Source: JAHEFT01 sp963700705 (GTDB lineage: Bacteria; Pseudomonadota; Gammaproteobacteria; Xanthomonadales; SZUA-36). From it: 64,000 bases of DNA. Below are positions 1 through 8,901 of this stretch, in pieces; position 1 is the first letter of the stretch; each line of letters opens with the position of its first letter. The position numbers and the translations under genes were made by a program. The notes beneath the pieces were generated by a model. It had not been told where the DNA came from. It made no database searches and saw only the letters and a list, made by a program, of their open reading frames with translations. The stretch covers positions 279,886 to 343,885 of the forward strand of contig CAVOYQ010000009.1 in assembly GCA_963700705.1 (NCBI GenBank). The letters run 5' to 3'.

Positions 1-705
1 CGTTGCGGGTCCACCGCGCCACAGGCGATGCAGGAGCATGTTGTTCGCAGTGGTTCGGATCTCGGTATTGCGCTGGATGGAGACGGAGACCGCGTGGTTT
101 TTGCCGATGAGGACGGTGAGTTGGTGGACGGTGACGAATTGCTGTACATCATTGCCAGCGCCCGCAAAGCCGCAGGCACTTTTACCGGGGGCGTCGTGGG
201 CACCGTGATGACGAATTTCGGTCTTGAACTCGCATTTGCCGAACTGGGCATTCCTTTCATCCGCACGGCGGTTGGCGACCGGCATATCCACCGGGCGCTG
301 ATTGAAAACGGCTGGACACTGGGCGGTGAAGCTTCCGGGCACCTGTTGTCGCTGGACCGGACCAGCACCGGAGACGGCATCGTCAGCGCATTGCAGGTTC
401 TGGAAGTGATGGTCAAGAGCGGCAAGAGCCTGAAGGAACTCCGGCAGGGCATGCAGAAATTTCCGCAAACCATGATCAATGTGCCGGTCAGCGAAAGCGG
501 GCGCCAGTTGTTCCGGGATTCGGCAGTTATCAATAACGCGGTGCGGGATGTGGAAGCAGAATTGAATGGCAAGGGACGCGTTATTCTGCGACCGTCCGGA
601 ACGGAACCCCTGATTCGTGTGACCCTCGAGGGGGCGGACCCCGACCAGGTCGAACGCCTGGCGAATCAGCTGGCGGATACCGTGCGCACCGAATTGGGTG
701 GTTGA
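1..705 (+). CDS. glmM: Phosphoglucosamine mutase, C-terminal part (5' truncated by window edge)
   Basis: GlmM converts glucosamine-6-phosphate to glucosamine-1-phosphate in cytoplasmic UDP-GlcNAc synthesis. The frame is open from base 1 and ends at a TGA at 703-705, giving about 234 residues of a protein usually near 445. Visible landmarks are the metal-binding loop DGDGDR (about fragment residues 26-31), the sugar-binding loop GGEASGH and the C-terminal phosphate-binding loop RPSGTEPLIR. The active-site serine segment lies upstream of the window. The next gene follows 12 bases later on the same strand. The call is secure; only the start is missing. Confidence 0.95.
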   Translation, partial: RCGSTAPQAMQEHVVRSGSDLGIALDGDGDRVVFADEDGELVDGDELLYIIASARKAAGTFTGGVVGTVMTNFGLELAFAELGIPFIRTAVGDRHIHRALIENGWTLGGEASGHLLSLDRTSTGDGIVSALQVLEVMVKSGKSLKELRQGMQKFPQTMINVPVSESGRQLFRDSAVINNAVRDVEAELNGKGRVILRPSGTEPLIRVTLEGADPDQVERLANQLADTVRTELGG

Positions 706-717
706 CGGGAGCGTTCG

Positions 718-1654
718 GTGGCCGGTCAGGTTCCTGTTCTTGATTTAAACCGATTCGGGACCGACCGTGCTGTCGCTGGCCTCAGAGGCGGGGCGGGCCT
801 ATCGTGAATTTGGATTTTGTGGTTTCGTCAATCACGGCGTAACGGATCGTGTGGTTGAAGACGCGTACGATGTGTTCAGACGATTTTTTGCCTTGCGCGA
901 GGATATCAAGCTTCAGTACCGGTCCGGCGCCGGCGGACAACGCGGTTATACCCCGTTTGGAATCGAGCAGGCCCGGGATCAATCCGTTCCCGATTTGAAA
1001 GAGTTCTGGCACGTGGGTCGGGAAATGGGCGCCGAAAACCCCTGGCCGGACATCCTGCAACCGAACCTGTGGCCGCAGGAAATTCCGGATTTCCACGCAA
1101 AGGCCTACACGCTTTTCCGTTCCCTGGATGATTTGGGTAAACGCGTGCTGCAGTTGATCGCAATCTCGCTCGGTATCGCGCCGGACTGGTTCGATACACG
1201 AATCGACCGGGGCAACAGCATTCTTCGCGCGATTCACTATCCTCCCATCCGGGACAAAAAAACACCGGCGGTTCGCGCAGCCAGGCACGAAGACATCAAC
1301 CTGATTACCCTGCTGACAGGCTCGAGCGAAGAGGGGTTGCAGATCCTGTCCCGGGACGGCGCCTGGATACCGGTCACCAGTATCCCGGGAACCATCGTCG
1401 TCAATATCGGCGACATGATGAAGCGGCTGACCAACCACGTCCTGCCGTCAACGCCACATCGCGTGGTGAACCCGCCCGGCACGAAATCAGACAAGTCGCG
1501 TTACTCCATACCTTTTTTCCTGCACCCGAACCCGGATTTTCTGATCGAAACCCTGCCGGAATGCGTCAGTGCGGAACGGCCGAACCTTTACCCTCAGCCC
1601 ATCACGGCGAACGATTTCCTGGTCCAGCGCCTGCGCGAAATCAAACTCATGTAG
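718..1654 (+). CDS. 2-oxoglutarate/Fe(II)-dependent oxygenase (isopenicillin N synthase-like), frameshifted near the N-terminus
   Basis: The C-terminal core has the Fe(II) ligands H-x-D in RHEDINL and a distal His in TPHRVVNP, then the 2-oxoglutarate-binding R-x-S in RYSIPF, the signature of the IPNS-like oxygenase family. Substrate is unknown. The long frame (from a GTG at 767) lacks the usual N-terminal strand. That strand (VPVLDLNRF) is encoded from a GTG at 718, preceded at good spacing by GGGAG (707-711), but one frame away. Reading GTG 718 and skipping one base near 767-772 gives a continuous protein of about 311 aa with normal family spacing to GRAYREFGF. The span is 3n+1 nt, so either a surplus base or a real lesion is present. 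The stop codon lies in the first bases of a GTAGGAGCG repeat. Confidence 0.8.
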
Positions 1655-1860
1655 GAGCGACCCACGGTCGCGAATGAACTCCGAACCCGGCGAGGGACCG
1701 GGTACCTGTTGCCGGGACACGCTCAAGATGTCCCTATCCGCTCCTCGGCCGTTCCCGACGGCCGACGGTCCCGGCAGCAGGCACCCGGCCCCTCACCTAA
1801 GCTTGGTGCTGCCCCCGACTGTGGTCCGGAGTTCCGATCGCGACCGTGGGTCGCTCCTGC
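1651..1860. repeat. REP-like inverted pair between convergent genes
   Basis: GTAGGAGCGACCCACGGTCG begins at 1651 and its near-perfect reverse complement ends at 1860. Internal segments (ACCGGGT, GTTGCCGGGAC and the matching GTCCCGGCAGCAGG) are also inverted, so the whole 210 bp can fold on itself. The GTAG head plus short palindrome resembles REP sequences of Pseudomonas and relatives. It fills the space between the oxygenase and kbl, which converge, and could act as a bidirectional transcription barrier. Confidence 0.75.
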
Positions 1861-1867
1861 AGGTAAA

Positions 1868-3052
1868 TTATTTCAGGACCTCGAGGTCTTTTCCGACCTT
1901 GATGAACGCCTCGACAGCCCGGTCCAGGTGTTTCTTTTCGTGTGCAGCGGAGACTTGCACCCGGATGCGGGCTTCGCCATGAGGCACAACCGGATAAAAG
2001 AAACCGATCACGTAAATGCCTTCCACCAGCAGCCTGGCGGCAAACTCCTGCGCCAGGGGCGCATCGTAAAGCATCACCGGCACGATCGGGTGAATCCCGG
2101 GTTTGATGTCAAACCCTGCGCTGGTCATTGCGGACCTGAAATAACGGGTATTTTCTTCAAGACGGTCGCGCAATTGCGTCGTGGATGAAAGCATTTCAAA
2201 AACGCGTATGCCGGCGGCCACCAGCGGGGGTGGCAGCGTGTTTGAAAACAGGTAGGGGCGGGAGCGTTGGCGCAGCAGGTCGATGATCTCCTGGCGGCCG
2301 GTGGTAAACCCGCCTGAACCGCCGCCGAGCGCCTTGCCCAGCGTGGACGTGAAAATATCCACCTTGTCCATCACGCCGTGGTGTTCTGCCGAACCCCGGC
2401 CCGTTGGCCCCAGGAACCCGGTCGCATGGCTGTCGTCCACCATGACCATGGCATCGTATTGTTCGGCCAGCCGGGTGATCTCGTCGAGCCTGGCGACGTA
2501 CCCGTCCATGCTGAACGCGCCATCGGTTGCGATCAGGCGGCTGCGGCAGTCCCTGGTTGATTTCAACATGTCTTCGAGGGCGGCCATGTCACTGTTCGGG
2601 TAGCGATGACGCTGGGCCTTGCACAGACGGATGCCGTCGATGATGGAGGCATGGTTCAGGGCGTCGGAAATCACCGCATCCTCGGGCCCGAGGATGGTTT
2701 CAAACAGGCCGCCGTTGGCGTCAAAGCAGGAGGTGTAAAGGATGGTGTCGTCGGTTCCGAAAAAACCGGAAATGGTGCGCTCGAGCTGTTTGTGCAAATC
2801 CTGCGTGCCGCAGATGAAGCGGACCGAGGCCAATCCGAAACCATGGTCATCCAGAGCCTTGTGGGCGGCGGCAATGACTTCGGGGTTATCGGCCAGGCCC
2901 AGGTAGTTATTGGCGCAGAAATTGAGGACTTCGCTGCCGTCCTGAACCCTGATTTCGACCTTCTGGGGCGTGGTGATGACACGCTCGGTTTTATACAGCC
3001 CGTTTTCACGGATTTCATTCAGCGTGTCCTGAAATCTTTCCATCTTGTTCAT
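1868..3052 (-). CDS. kbl: 2-amino-3-ketobutyrate CoA ligase (glycine C-acetyltransferase)
   Basis: PLP enzyme of the alpha-oxoamine synthase family. It cleaves 2-amino-3-oxobutyrate with CoA into glycine and acetyl-CoA, the second step of threonine catabolism after threonine dehydrogenase. About 394 aa, collinear with E. coli Kbl: NFCANNYLGLA near residue 50, DALNHASIIDG near 130, VMVDDSHATGF near 205 and the Schiff-base lysine in TLGKALGG near 240. I chose ATG 3052 because AAGAAAGG lies 9 nt upstream; a GTG at 3061 is also in frame. No tdh gene is in the window, so its partner dehydrogenase must be elsewhere. Confidence 0.95.
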   Translation of the reverse strand: MNKMERFQDTLNEIRENGLYKTERVITTPQKVEIRVQDGSEVLNFCANNYLGLADNPEVIAAAHKALDDHGFGLASVRFICGTQDLHKQLERTISGFFGTDDTILYTSCFDANGGLFETILGPEDAVISDALNHASIIDGIRLCKAQRHRYPNSDMAALEDMLKSTRDCRSRLIATDGAFSMDGYVARLDEITRLAEQYDAMVMVDDSHATGFLGPTGRGSAEHHGVMDKVDIFTSTLGKALGGGSGGFTTGRQEIIDLLRQRSRPYLFSNTLPPPLVAAGIRVFEMLSSTTQLRDRLEENTRYFRSAMTSAGFDIKPGIHPIVPVMLYDAPLAQEFAARLLVEGIYVIGFFYPVVPHGEARIRVQVSAAHEKKHLDRAVEAFIKVGKDLEVLK

Positions 3053-3105
3053 TTCATGCACCCTTTCTTGCGGCCGGAATCCGGCTCATTCAATTTTCCG
3101 ACGAA

Positions 3106-3131
3106 TTAAGGAACCTCTGACTAATTATAGC
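3106..3131. repeat. Solitary copy of the GGAACCTCTGAT inverted-repeat end
   Basis: TTAAGGAACCTCTGACTAAT matches the terminal inverted repeats of the element at 11331-11679. It lies just beyond the kbl promoter side and provides the TAA stop codon of the sirtuin gene. Only one arm is present here. Confidence 0.6.
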
Positions 3132-3907
3132 TGCGGACCTTGACCGGAGTCGTGTTTCCACGACCGCAACTGGCTGACCAGGTTGGTCAGAACTTCCGAC
3201 GCAGCGCCCCGCAAACACTGGTGAGCGTGCGGGCTCAGGGGCGTTTCCAGCGGGTTGATTTCGATCAGGGCTGCGCCATTTTCCAAAGCCATCACGGGCA
3301 AACTGGCGGCCGGCTGAACCAGCGACGTGGTGCCGGCAGAAATGCAGAAATCACAATCCACTGCGGCTTTCATGGCAGCTTCAAGGGTTTTGCGTGGGAG
3401 CACTTCCCCGAACCACACGACGTCCGGCCTGGCCAGGCCGCGGCTGACATAAGGAGACGGAGGAACCGTGTGCGCCGAACCTTCGAGCCATTCAGCGCTG
3501 ATGGGCCGCCCGGTGATGTGGCATTTCGAGCGCAGGATATTTCCGTGCAGTTCCAGCACATTTTTCGATCCGGCGAGTTGATGCAGGCCGTCGACGTTTT
3601 GGGTAACCACGCTGAGAACCGGCACCAGCGATTCCAGCACTACCAGCGCATGGTGTCCGCGGTGCGGGCGGGCCGACCGGACGATGGCGCGCCTTTCTTC
3701 ATACCACTGCCAGACCCGTTCCGGGTTGCTTGCGAAGGCTTCGGGTGTCGCCAGGTCCTCCGCGCGGAATTTCTCCCAGATACCGGTTTGCGCGTCACGG
3801 AATGTCGGAACCCCGCTTTCGGCAGACATGCCCGCCCCGGTCAGGACCATGACATGGCGAGCCTGGCCCAGCCTGGCCAGCAGATCATCTGTCAGTAGTA
3901 ATTGCAT
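3125..3907 (-). CDS. cobB: NAD-dependent protein deacylase, Sir2 family
   Basis: Cytoplasmic sirtuin of 260 aa. Rossmann motifs are clear: GAGMSAESGVPTFRD near residue 24, TQNVDGLH near 102 and the catalytic His in LHGN near 120, followed by WFGEVLP and SAGTTSLVQPA. It removes acyl groups from protein lysines using NAD+. Odd feature: between LHGN and WFGE, where sirtuins normally carry two Cys-x2-Cys pairs for zinc, only one cysteine (RSKC) is present. This suggests a zinc-independent small domain. It is divergent from miaB, with 69 bp between starts. The gene symbol is by family; the substrate class (acetyl or succinyl) is not resolved. Confidence 0.88.
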   Translation of the reverse strand: MQLLLTDDLLARLGQARHVMVLTGAGMSAESGVPTFRDAQTGIWEKFRAEDLATPEAFASNPERVWQWYEERRAIVRSARPHRGHHALVVLESLVPVLSVVTQNVDGLHQLAGSKNVLELHGNILRSKCHITGRPISAEWLEGSAHTVPPSPYVSRGLARPDVVWFGEVLPRKTLEAAMKAAVDCDFCISAGTTSLVQPAASLPVMALENGAALIEINPLETPLSPHAHQCLRGAASEVLTNLVSQLRSWKHDSGQGPQL

Positions 3908-3976
3908 GAAAAAATCCGGTTATCGTGGCACGAAAAAGGTCATGAGTGTATTCTACGCGGTTCGCTTTCAAGACTG

Positions 3977-5339
3977 ATGAATTCAATGAAAGGCAAACTG
4001 TATATCAAGACCCACGGATGCCAGATGAACGAGTACGATTCCGGCAAAATGGCGGACGTCCTGTGCGGCCTCGCACGGGCTGGAATTGACGGATCGTGAA
4101 GAAGACGCCGATGTGATCCTGGTCAATACCTGTTCCATCCGTGAAAAAGCACAGGAAAAGGTTTTTTCCCAGCTTGGCCGCTGGAGGCAGCTCAAAAAGG
4201 ACAATCCCGCTCTCGTGATCGGTGTCGGCGGCTGTGTCGCCAGCCAGGAAGGCAGGGCGATCATCGACCGTGCGCCTTACGTGGACATCGTGTTCGGACC
4301 GCAAACACTCCACCGCCTGCCGGCCATGCTGGATTCCGTCAAACGGGACCATCAGCCGGCCGTGGATGTTTCATTCCCTGAAGTCGAAAAATTCGACAAC
4401 CTGCCGGAACCCGGTGCACAGGGCCCCACTGCTTTTGTATCGGTGATGGAAGGCTGCAGTAAATACTGCACGTTTTGTGTCGTCCCTTACACGCGGGGAG
4501 AAGAAATCAGCCGGCCGTTTGATGACGTTGTCGCCGAATGTGCAGTGCTGGCCGGAAAAGGGGTCAGGGAAATCAACCTCCTGGGCCAGAACGTCAATGC
4601 ATACCGCGGACCCATGTATGACGGGACCACGGCCGACCTGGCGCTCCTGATTCACTATGTCGCGGCGATCGACGGGATCGAGCGGGTTCGTTTCACGACG
4701 TCACACCCGGTTGAGTTTTCGCAAAGCCTGATTGATGCGTACGGCGCGGTGCCGGAATTGGCGAATTACCTGCACCTCCCGGTTCAGACCGGTTCAGACC
4801 GGGTGCTGGCGCTGATGAAGAGGGGCCACACGGTGCTGGAGTACAGGCAGAAAATACGCCGCCTGCGCGAACTGCGACCGGACATCAGCCTGTCATCAGA
4901 TTTCATCGTGGGCTTTCCGGGAGAAACGGAAAAGGATTTCGAAGCGACGCTCAAACTGATCAGCGACCTGAATTTTGACCAGAGTTTCAGCTTCATTTTT
5001 TCCGCACGGCCCGGAACACCGGCCGCAAGCCTGCCTGACGACGTACCCCTGGAAGTCAAAAAAGAGCGCCTGATGCGCCTGCAGCAGCTGGTCAGAAGCC
5101 AGGCGGCCAGGATCAGCCGGAACATGGTAGGCAGCACGCAGCGAATCCTGGTCGAGGGAAGCAGCAAGAAAAATCCGGAACAACTGGCCGGCCGGACCGA
5201 AAACAACCGGGTGGTCAATTTTGACGGTCATACCCGCCTGGTGGGGGAATTCATCGATGTTGTCATCACCGAGGCTTTGAATAATTCGCTCCGGGGCAGG
5301 GTGGTTCAGAATGATACCGGGTTGGCGGCGGCCTCATGA
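3977..5339 (+). CDS. miaB: tRNA-2-methylthio-N6-dimethylallyladenosine synthase, frameshifted near codon 30
   Basis: MiaB adds the 2-methylthio group to i6A37 of tRNAs. N-terminal cluster cysteines are in HGCQMNEYDS, VNTCSIREKAQ and GVGGCVAS; the radical-SAM triad is CSKYCTFC (C-x3-C-x2-C); a TRAM region ends the protein. The first 29 codons (ATG 3977, alternative ATG 3986) run into a TGA at 4097, and the rest continues one base later. Reading CTG, skipping T4064, then GCG GCC TCG CAC restores the spacing seen in E. coli MiaB (seven residues between MADLL and LTD). The total span is 3n+1 nt. Downstream ybeZ overlaps by 4 bp, so this is the first gene of a miaB–ybeZ–ybeY–corC operon. Confidence 0.9.
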
Positions 5340-6301
5340 GTGAGCGTTTGGCGCTTGAACTGGAACCGGCAGACACGCTCCGACTGGCCAATCTGTGCGG
5401 GCAGTTTGATGAGCACCTGAAGCAGATCGAATCACGCCTTGGCGTGGAAATTTTCTGCCGTGGAAACCTGTTTACGATCCAGGGGGCTGACCGGCCCGCA
5501 CGGGCGGCGCGCCGTTTGCTGCAGAGTCTCTACAAACTATCGGCCACCGAAGTCCTGACGCCGGACGTGATCAATTTGCACCTGCAGGAATCCGGAATCG
5601 TGGAATTGGGCAGCACAGAAGGCAAGCCGGCGGATGAGGACGAGATCGGGGTAAAAACCAAGCGCGGGATCGTCCGCGGAAGGGGTCCTAACCAGAGAGC
5701 GTACCTGAAAAATATTGTGCGTCACGCCATCAACTTTGGTGTGGGGCCTGCCGGAACCGGCAAGACCTACCTGGCCGTCGCCTGCGCCGTGGCCGCCCTG
5801 CAGGGCGACCAGGTGCAGCGGATCGTGCTGGTCAGGCCCGCGGTGGAAGCCGGCGAACGCCTGGGGTTCCTTCCGGGAGATATGGCGCAGAAAGTCGATC
5901 CGTACCTGCGCCCGCTCTACGATGCCCTTTACGAGATGCTGGGTTTTGAGCGGGTTGCGACGCTGATCGAACGCAACGTCATCGAAGTGGCGCCCCTGGC
6001 GTTCATGCGGGGAAGGACGCTGAACGATGCTTTTGTCATCCTCGACGAGGCCCAGAACAGCACCCGGGAGCAGATGAAAATGTTCCTGACGCGCATCGGG
6101 TTCGGGTCAACGGCTGTCGTGACCGGCGATATCACGCAAATCGATTTGCCGAAGAAGTCCATGTCCGGTTTGAAACATGCGCTCGGCATTCTCGCCGACG
6201 TGAAGGGAGTGAGTTTCACCTTTTTTTCCGCGCGTGATGTCGTGCGCCACCCCATGGTTCAGCACATCGTCGAGGCTTACGAGAGAGAAGCGTTAATTCC
6301 G
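5336..6301 (+). CDS. ybeZ: PhoH-like ATPase YbeZ; its frame runs open into ybeY
   Basis: PhoH-family cytoplasmic nucleotide-binding protein with Walker A GPAGTGKT near residue 140 and Walker B VILDEAQN near 235. In Enterobacteria it is partnered with the endoribonuclease YbeY in ribosome quality control. Its ATG overlaps the miaB stop. The usual end, VVRHPMVQHIVEAYERE, is reached near 6290, but no stop follows in this frame; it continues through the ybeY start to 6703. A one-base change near 6285-6291 would end the protein as VNSDDD at the TGA 6310-6312, overlapping the ybeY ATG, as is normal for this pair. I therefore end it at the ybeY start and treat the read-through as suspect. Confidence 0.85.
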
Positions 6302-6767
6302 ATGACGATTGAAGTCGATGTGCAGTTGGCGACGGCATTCCAGCCCTTGCCGGGCAAGCCTGAATTTGATCGCTGGGTGACCGCTGCTCTGCAGCAGAAA
6401 CCGGATGCCGAACTGACCTTGCGCCTGGTGGACGAGGCGGAAAGCCAGGAACTCAATTCGAGAGTACCGCGGAAAGGATGCGCCGACCAATGTACTGTCC
6501 TTTCCAGCCGGGCTTCCCCCGGGGGTGGATATCCCGTTGCTCGGCGACGTGGTTATCTGTGCGCCGCTGGTTCACCGGGAAGCCGCGGAACAAAACAAAC
6601 CGGTTCAAGCTCACTGGGCGCACCTGGTGATTCACGGGGTTCTGCATCTGCTGGGCTACGATCACCAGGAAGAGCGGGAGGCCCTGGAGATGGAAGCCCT
6701 TGAAGTTGAGCTGCTTTTTTCTCTCGGTATTCCAGACCCTTATGATCCATACCCGGATAAAACTTGA
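6302..6767 (+). CDS. ybeY: Endoribonuclease YbeY (rRNA maturation), frameshifted mid-gene
   Basis: YbeY is a small zinc metallo-RNase for 16S rRNA 3' processing and 70S quality control. The ATG at 6302 starts MTIEVDVQLA; the 5' half ends at ELNS and the 3' half resumes one base later with YRGKDAPTNVLSFP, then the zinc motif HGVLHLLGYDH (H-x3-H-x5-H). One surplus base in the GAGAG at 6461-6465 separates them. Without it the protein is 154 aa, the family length, and reads LNSEYRGKD like E. coli LNLTYRGKD. The span is 3n+1 nt. Confidence 0.85.
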
Positions 6768-6839
6768 AAAACACTGGATTAGCAGCCTTTGTGGCCCTAT
6801 ATTCGGGTAGGCGCACTTGGCGTTGCCGTAAAGAATAAT

Positions 6840-7685
6840 ATGAGCGAAGACCATTCTGGTAGCGGTTCCGGGAAAAAGACCTGGGTCGAAAAAATTGGCG
6901 CAGCTTTTTCAAACCAGCCCCGGGACCGTGATCAGCTGCTGGAAATCCTGAATGAAGCCTGTCAGCTGGGACTGGTGGACTCCGATGCGCTGGCCATGAT
7001 GGAAGGCGCCCTGGAAATGTCCGAAACCCAGGTCCGGGACGCGATGATTCCGCGCTCCCAGATGGTCGTGGTGGAAAACGATTCCAGCCTGGAGAAATTT
7101 CTGCCGCAGATCGTGGAGTCCGGGCATTCCCGGTTTCCGGTCATTGGCGAAGACAGGGACGAGGTAGTCGGCATCCTGATGGCCAAGGATTTGTTGCCCT
7201 TCCTGGCGCCGGGCGGCGAAGAATTCGACCTCTCGTCGGTCATCCGGCCGGCCGTTGTCATCCCCGAAAGTAAAAGGCTCAATGTCCTGCTGCGTGATTT
7301 TCGCCTGAACCGCAACCACATGGCGATCGTCGTCGACGAATACGGCGGCGTTTCCGGGCTGATAACAATCGAAGACGTCCTCGAGGAAATCGTCGGAGAA
7401 ATAGACGACGAATACGATGAGGAAGAAGAAGCCCTGATCATGAAAACCGGTGACCGACGGTACCAGGTCCAGGCGCTTACGCCGATCGAGGATCTGAACG
7501 AGCAGTTCGACGCCAACCTCAGCGATGATGATTATGGAACGGTAGGTGGGCTGCTACTGGCCGAGTTCGGCAGGGTCCCGGAGCACGACGAGGTGGTTAC
7601 CCTGGGCAACAAATTTGAATTCCGCGTCATCAAGGCTGACAGCCGCAGGATCGTCACGCTTGAAATGAATGTCCTCGATACCTGA
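6840..7685 (+). CDS. corC: CBS-domain protein of the CorC/HlyC family
   Basis: About 281 aa, without membrane helices. Tandem CBS domains start at MIPRSQMVVV (about residue 62) and at VIRPAVVIPESKRL; a C-terminal CorC_HlyC domain ends at VTLEMNVLDT. The family is linked to magnesium/cobalt efflux and lies after ybeZ–ybeY in many proteobacteria, as here. I chose ATG 6840 (MSEDHSGSG), which matches the family's start; an upstream GTG at 6789 would add 17 unlikely residues. In place of lnt downstream there is a DUF4105 gene. Confidence 0.88.
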   Translation: MSEDHSGSGSGKKTWVEKIGAAFSNQPRDRDQLLEILNEACQLGLVDSDALAMMEGALEMSETQVRDAMIPRSQMVVVENDSSLEKFLPQIVESGHSRFPVIGEDRDEVVGILMAKDLLPFLAPGGEEFDLSSVIRPAVVIPESKRLNVLLRDFRLNRNHMAIVVDEYGGVSGLITIEDVLEEIVGEIDDEYDEEEEALIMKTGDRRYQVQALTPIEDLNEQFDANLSDDDYGTVGGLLLAEFGRVPEHDEVVTLGNKFEFRVIKADSRRIVTLEMNVLDT

Positions 7686-7695
7686 TGACCCCCTG

Positions 7696-8901
7696 ATGCA
7701 TCGTGCGCGGAGGTTCCTTGAAGGTGTTCACCGCGGGCTGCTGGCCTGGTTGATCATCCCGCTTGCGATGGCCGCTTGTTTCCCGGTGGCTGCGGCGGAG
7801 GGCCCGGAATCCCCTGAAACAGAAGCCTGGCTGGTCACTTATGGCCCGGGTGAGGTTTACTGGCAGCGATTCGGGCATAACGCGATCTGGATCCGCGACG
7901 CCGGGCTCGGGCTGGATCATGTGTTCAATTTTGGTTTTTTCGATTTCGAGCAGGAAAATTTTTTCCTGCGGTTCCTGCAGGGCAGAATGCTTTACTTTTC
8001 AGCGGCGCGCCCTGCCGGCGAAGAGTTTGCTGAATATATCGACGAAAATCGCAGCATCCGTGCGCAACGGCTGGATCTTTCTGCCGGACAGAAGCTGCAG
8101 CTGGTGGAATACCTGCTGGAGGAGATCCGACCCCGGAGCCGCGATTATCTCTACGATTATTACGTCAACAACTGCTCCACCCGGGTCCGTGACGCGATCA
8201 ATCTGGCCATGGATGGTTTGCTGGCAGATGAATTCGAGCCGGTTGCAGCGCAGCAGACGTGGCGGGACCATACACGACGCCTGACTTTTGAAGATTTCTG
8301 GCTCTACCTCGGGCTTGAAACCGGGCTCGGTTCGCCGGTCGATCAGGCCATCAGCCGTTGGGATGAATTGTTCATTCCGGCTGAGCTTGCCGATGCGCTG
8401 GCTTCGGTAAATTACACCGGCGGTGAATCGTTGCAGCCGCTGGTGCTTGAGGACGTTGTGCTGTATCGATCCACGCTCAATTCTCCACCGGCGTTCCCGC
8501 ATTCCTGGTGGCCGCGTTACCTGCTTGCGTCGATCGGGCTGGTGTTGGCAGCCTGGTTGCTGTGCCGTTTCGTTCCCTGGCTAAGCGGCCGGCTGCTGTC
8601 ACGATCCTGGTTTGTCGTTTCCGGATCAATCGGATTGTTGCTGCTTTTTCTCTGGTTCGGGACCGATCACTGGGCTGCCGGCGCAAACCTGAATGTACTG
8701 GTTTTTTTTCCGGCCCTGATCGTTTTGCCGTTCTGGAAAGGAGCCGAAAAAATCACCTTGCTGCTCGTTTCAGGCTTGTCCCTGTTGGCCTTTGTCATGA
8801 CCTTCCTGCCGCCTCATCAATATAACCAGGATGTGCTTGCTGCTTTCCTGCCGCTCAATCTCGCTGCGGCAGTGGGGCTTTTCAGAACCCGGATGTCATG
8901 A
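7696..8901 (+). CDS. DUF4105 (Lnb N-terminal periplasmic domain) membrane protein
   Basis: About 401 aa. A signal peptide ends near VAAAEGPE. A periplasmic domain follows with the DUF4105 landmarks WQRFGHNAIWI (His) and YVNNCSTRVRD (Cys), the spacing of a permuted papain-like/NlpC-P60 fold. The last 130 residues hold four or five hydrophobic helices. The related Lnb proteins act on sugars or lipids, but the reaction here is unknown. Start uncertain: an ATG at 7669 overlaps the corC end. Its 3' end overlaps prfA tail-to-tail by 20 bp. Confidence 0.75.
   Translation: MHRARRFLEGVHRGLLAWLIIPLAMAACFPVAAAEGPESPETEAWLVTYGPGEVYWQRFGHNAIWIRDAGLGLDHVFNFGFFDFEQENFFLRFLQGRMLYFSAARPAGEEFAEYIDENRSIRAQRLDLSAGQKLQLVEYLLEEIRPRSRDYLYDYYVNNCSTRVRDAINLAMDGLLADEFEPVAAQQTWRDHTRRLTFEDFWLYLGLETGLGSPVDQAISRWDELFIPAELADALASVNYTGGESLQPLVLEDVVLYRSTLNSPPAFPHSWWPRYLLASIGLVLAAWLLCRFVPWLSGRLLSRSWFVVSGSIGLLLLFLWFGTDHWAAGANLNVLVFFPALIVLPFWKGAEKITLLLVSGLSLLAFVMTFLPPHQYNQDVLAAFLPLNLAAAVGLFRTRMS

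Noticed and set aside
1569..2188. Plus-strand frames over the REP pair and kbl 3' end
   Set aside because: Shadows of repeats and of the well-supported minus-strand kbl gene.
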